From Dehalococcoidia bacterium (lineage in GTDB: Bacteria > Chloroflexota > Dehalococcoidia > Dehalococcoidales > RBG-16-60-22), in NCBI GenBank assembly GCA_030613665.1, contig JAUWLN010000088.1:1-7097 (forward strand): DNA of 7,097 bases, written 5' to 3'. The position numbers and the translations under genes are program-made. Of the stretch, positions 6,559-7,097 are shown in pieces; the stretch's first letter is position 1; each line of letters begins with the position of its first letter. The notes under the pieces were generated by a model, which ran no database searches, was not told the DNA's origin, and worked only from the letters and a program-made list of their open reading frames with translations.

Positions 6559-6582
6559 TATATACTTCCAAGGAGGTGCAAA

Positions 6583-6723
6583 ATGTCGCCTATTGTAACA
6601 TGCAAAGTCTGCGGTGGAACTGGCGTTGTAAAGAAACCAGACCCAAATATGCCAAGAATAACTGGAGCTACCATTAAAGTCGCCTGTGATAATTGCCAAG
6701 GAACTGGGAAAGTAAGAATTTGA
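6583..6723 (+). CDS. Small DnaJ-type zinc-finger protein (46 residues)
   Basis: A 46-residue gene with a near-perfect Shine-Dalgarno, AAGGAGGTG at 6570-6578; the core AGGAGG (6571-6576) ends six bases before the ATG. The protein holds two CxxCxGTG knuckles: C7-x2-C10-GGTG and C35-x2-C38-QGTG, separated by a Pro-rich, basic linker. This is the pattern of one zinc-binding module of the DnaJ cysteine-rich domain, where four cysteines hold one zinc. There is no J domain, so it is not a chaperone of the DnaJ type; similar stand-alone modules occur in small bacterial proteins of unknown role. It probably forms an operon with the next small Cys-rich gene, 22 bases downstream. I infer a zinc-bound protein- or nucleic-acid-binding role and cannot name a function. 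Composition is lower in G+C than in dnaN. Confidence 0.8.
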   Translation: MSPIVTCKVCGGTGVVKKPDPNMPRITGATIKVACDNCQGTGKVRI

Positions 6724-6745
6724 ACCACAACCGCATGAGGTAAAA

Positions 6746-6973
6746 ATGAATCAACAATCCAATGTGGTATCAACTCAACTAGTAACCTGTCATTCGATGT
6801 GCATGTCACATTTTATGGATGACCCACCAGTTCAGGCTCTATTGATTACACATTCAGACGGAACCGTTGAGGTGCGTTGTCCCTTAAAAAGTGATTGCGA
6901 CAACTCGAAGTATGCGAATCCCCCACAATACCTGGTTTGCGGTTACGAGTACAAAACACCTACAGGGAAATAG
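6746..6973 (+). CDS. Hypothetical small cysteine-containing protein (75 residues)
   Basis: 75 residues with no family I recognise. It has a Shine-Dalgarno GAGGT at 6737-6741 just before the ATG. Five cysteines (C15, C19, C45, C51, C65) and nearby histidines (H16, H22) could form a metal site. The middle (QALLITHSDGTVEVRCPL, 30-47) looks like a beta hairpin. There is no signal peptide or membrane segment, so it should be cytoplasmic. It follows the zinc-knuckle gene after 22 bases on the same strand, and shared transcription is likely. A real gene is supported by the ribosome binding site, the complete frame and the position, not by homology. Confidence 0.6.
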   Translation: MNQQSNVVSTQLVTCHSMCMSHFMDDPPVQALLITHSDGTVEVRCPLKSDCDNSKYANPPQYLVCGYEYKTPTGK

Positions 6974-6975
6974 TG

Positions 6976-7080
6976 AACTGCCCTGTGCTAAGATCACAAG
7001 GCGTCTGGCAGTTGAGTCAGGAGCCTATTTTACCATAAACCTAGACTTCTCTAGGTGATTTGCCAGAAGAGTTCTCTTCT
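6976..7080. repeat. Cluster of overlapping inverted repeats
   Basis: Four perfect stems can be read in about 105 bases. AACTGCC (6976-6982) pairs with GGCAGTT (7007-7013). TCTGGCA (7004-7010) pairs with TGCCAGA (7061-7067). ACCTAGA (7039-7045) pairs with TCTAGGT (7050-7056) around a four-base loop. AGAAGA (7065-7070) pairs with TCTTCT (7075-7080) around four bases. The first and second stems share 7007-7010 and exclude each other, and so do the second and fourth. No T-run follows any stem, so this is not a standard terminator. It begins three bases after the stop codon of the last small gene. Confidence 0.55.
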
Positions 7081-7097
7081 ATTGTGTTCGATGGCTC

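Noticed and set aside
6532..6562. Promoter for the small Cys-rich genes (TTGTGC with TATATA)
   Set aside because: The spacing is 19 bases and the start point would fall at the ribosome binding site. The TTGTGC also belongs to the dnaN tail repeat.
6971..7017. Integron attC-like site: GTTGAGT at 7011-7017 fits GTTRRRY and ends a hairpin after a small gene
   Set aside because: The partner position reads AGTGAAC and does not fit RYYYAAC or complement GTTGAGT. The span is also short, and no integron integrase is present.
7041..7097. Possible C-terminal end of a - strand gene, 18 open codons from the window edge to a TAG at 7043-7041
   Set aside because: Another - strand frame is open for about the same length here, so the signal is not above chance. 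The sequence right of the window would settle it.
2200..7097. A second tRNA-Leu 3' fragment marking the far end of an element on the right
   Set aside because: No repeat of the tRNA 3' end was found by eye in the rest of the window, and the genes that follow are core functions.
1..7097. CRISPR array or rRNA
   Set aside because: No regularly spaced repeats and no rRNA-like sequence were seen.

Overview
The window looks like a bacterial chromosome segment with accessory DNA on both sides of a block of core genes. My best guess for the host is an anaerobic Chloroflexota bacterium of the Dehalococcoidia type. It rests on the general look of the proteins and the corrinoid and molybdenum-cofactor gene content, and is an inference of low to moderate confidence; no rRNA or other decisive taxonomic marker is present.

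Left part (1-2138): the end of a probable integrated element. A gene for an uncharacterised protein with a C-terminal four-cysteine zinc-finger motif overlaps a complete tyrosine recombinase gene by 29 bases. A short intergenic stretch with a repeated 9-mer follows, then an intact tRNA-Leu(UAA) gene at 2145-2229. The recombinase beside the tRNA suggests an element inserted at this locus. However, it lies on the 5' side of the tRNA, the opposite of the usual arrangement.

Middle part (2240-6496): core genes, all on the + strand and closely packed. They are cobO (corrinoid adenosyltransferase), a small GYD-domain protein, rdgB (house-cleaning NTP pyrophosphatase), moaA and moaC (the two enzymes that turn GTP into cyclic pyranopterin monophosphate for molybdenum cofactor), and dnaN (DNA polymerase III sliding clamp). 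moaA and moaC are two bases apart, and the moaC ribosome binding site is formed by the last glycine codons of moaA. Good sigma-70-type promoters can be read before the GYD gene and before dnaN. The dnaN promoter overlaps the end of moaC.

Right part (6497-7097): the most unusual stretch. Immediately after dnaN there is a second, diverged and partly decayed copy of the dnaN 3' end that still reads Met-x-Val-Gln-Trp-stop. Two small cysteine-rich genes with good ribosome binding sites follow. One of them is a 46-residue protein made of little more than two CxxCxGTG zinc-binding knuckles. The last 120 bases hold several overlapping inverted repeats. The composition is lower in G+C than in most of the core block: hand counts of single 60-base lines gave 42-45% here and in the integrase region, against 53-65% for lines in rdgB, moaA and dnaN, although one cobO line was also 45%. 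Together this suggests that the 3' end of dnaN has been a junction for accessory DNA, but a simple local tandem duplication is also possible.
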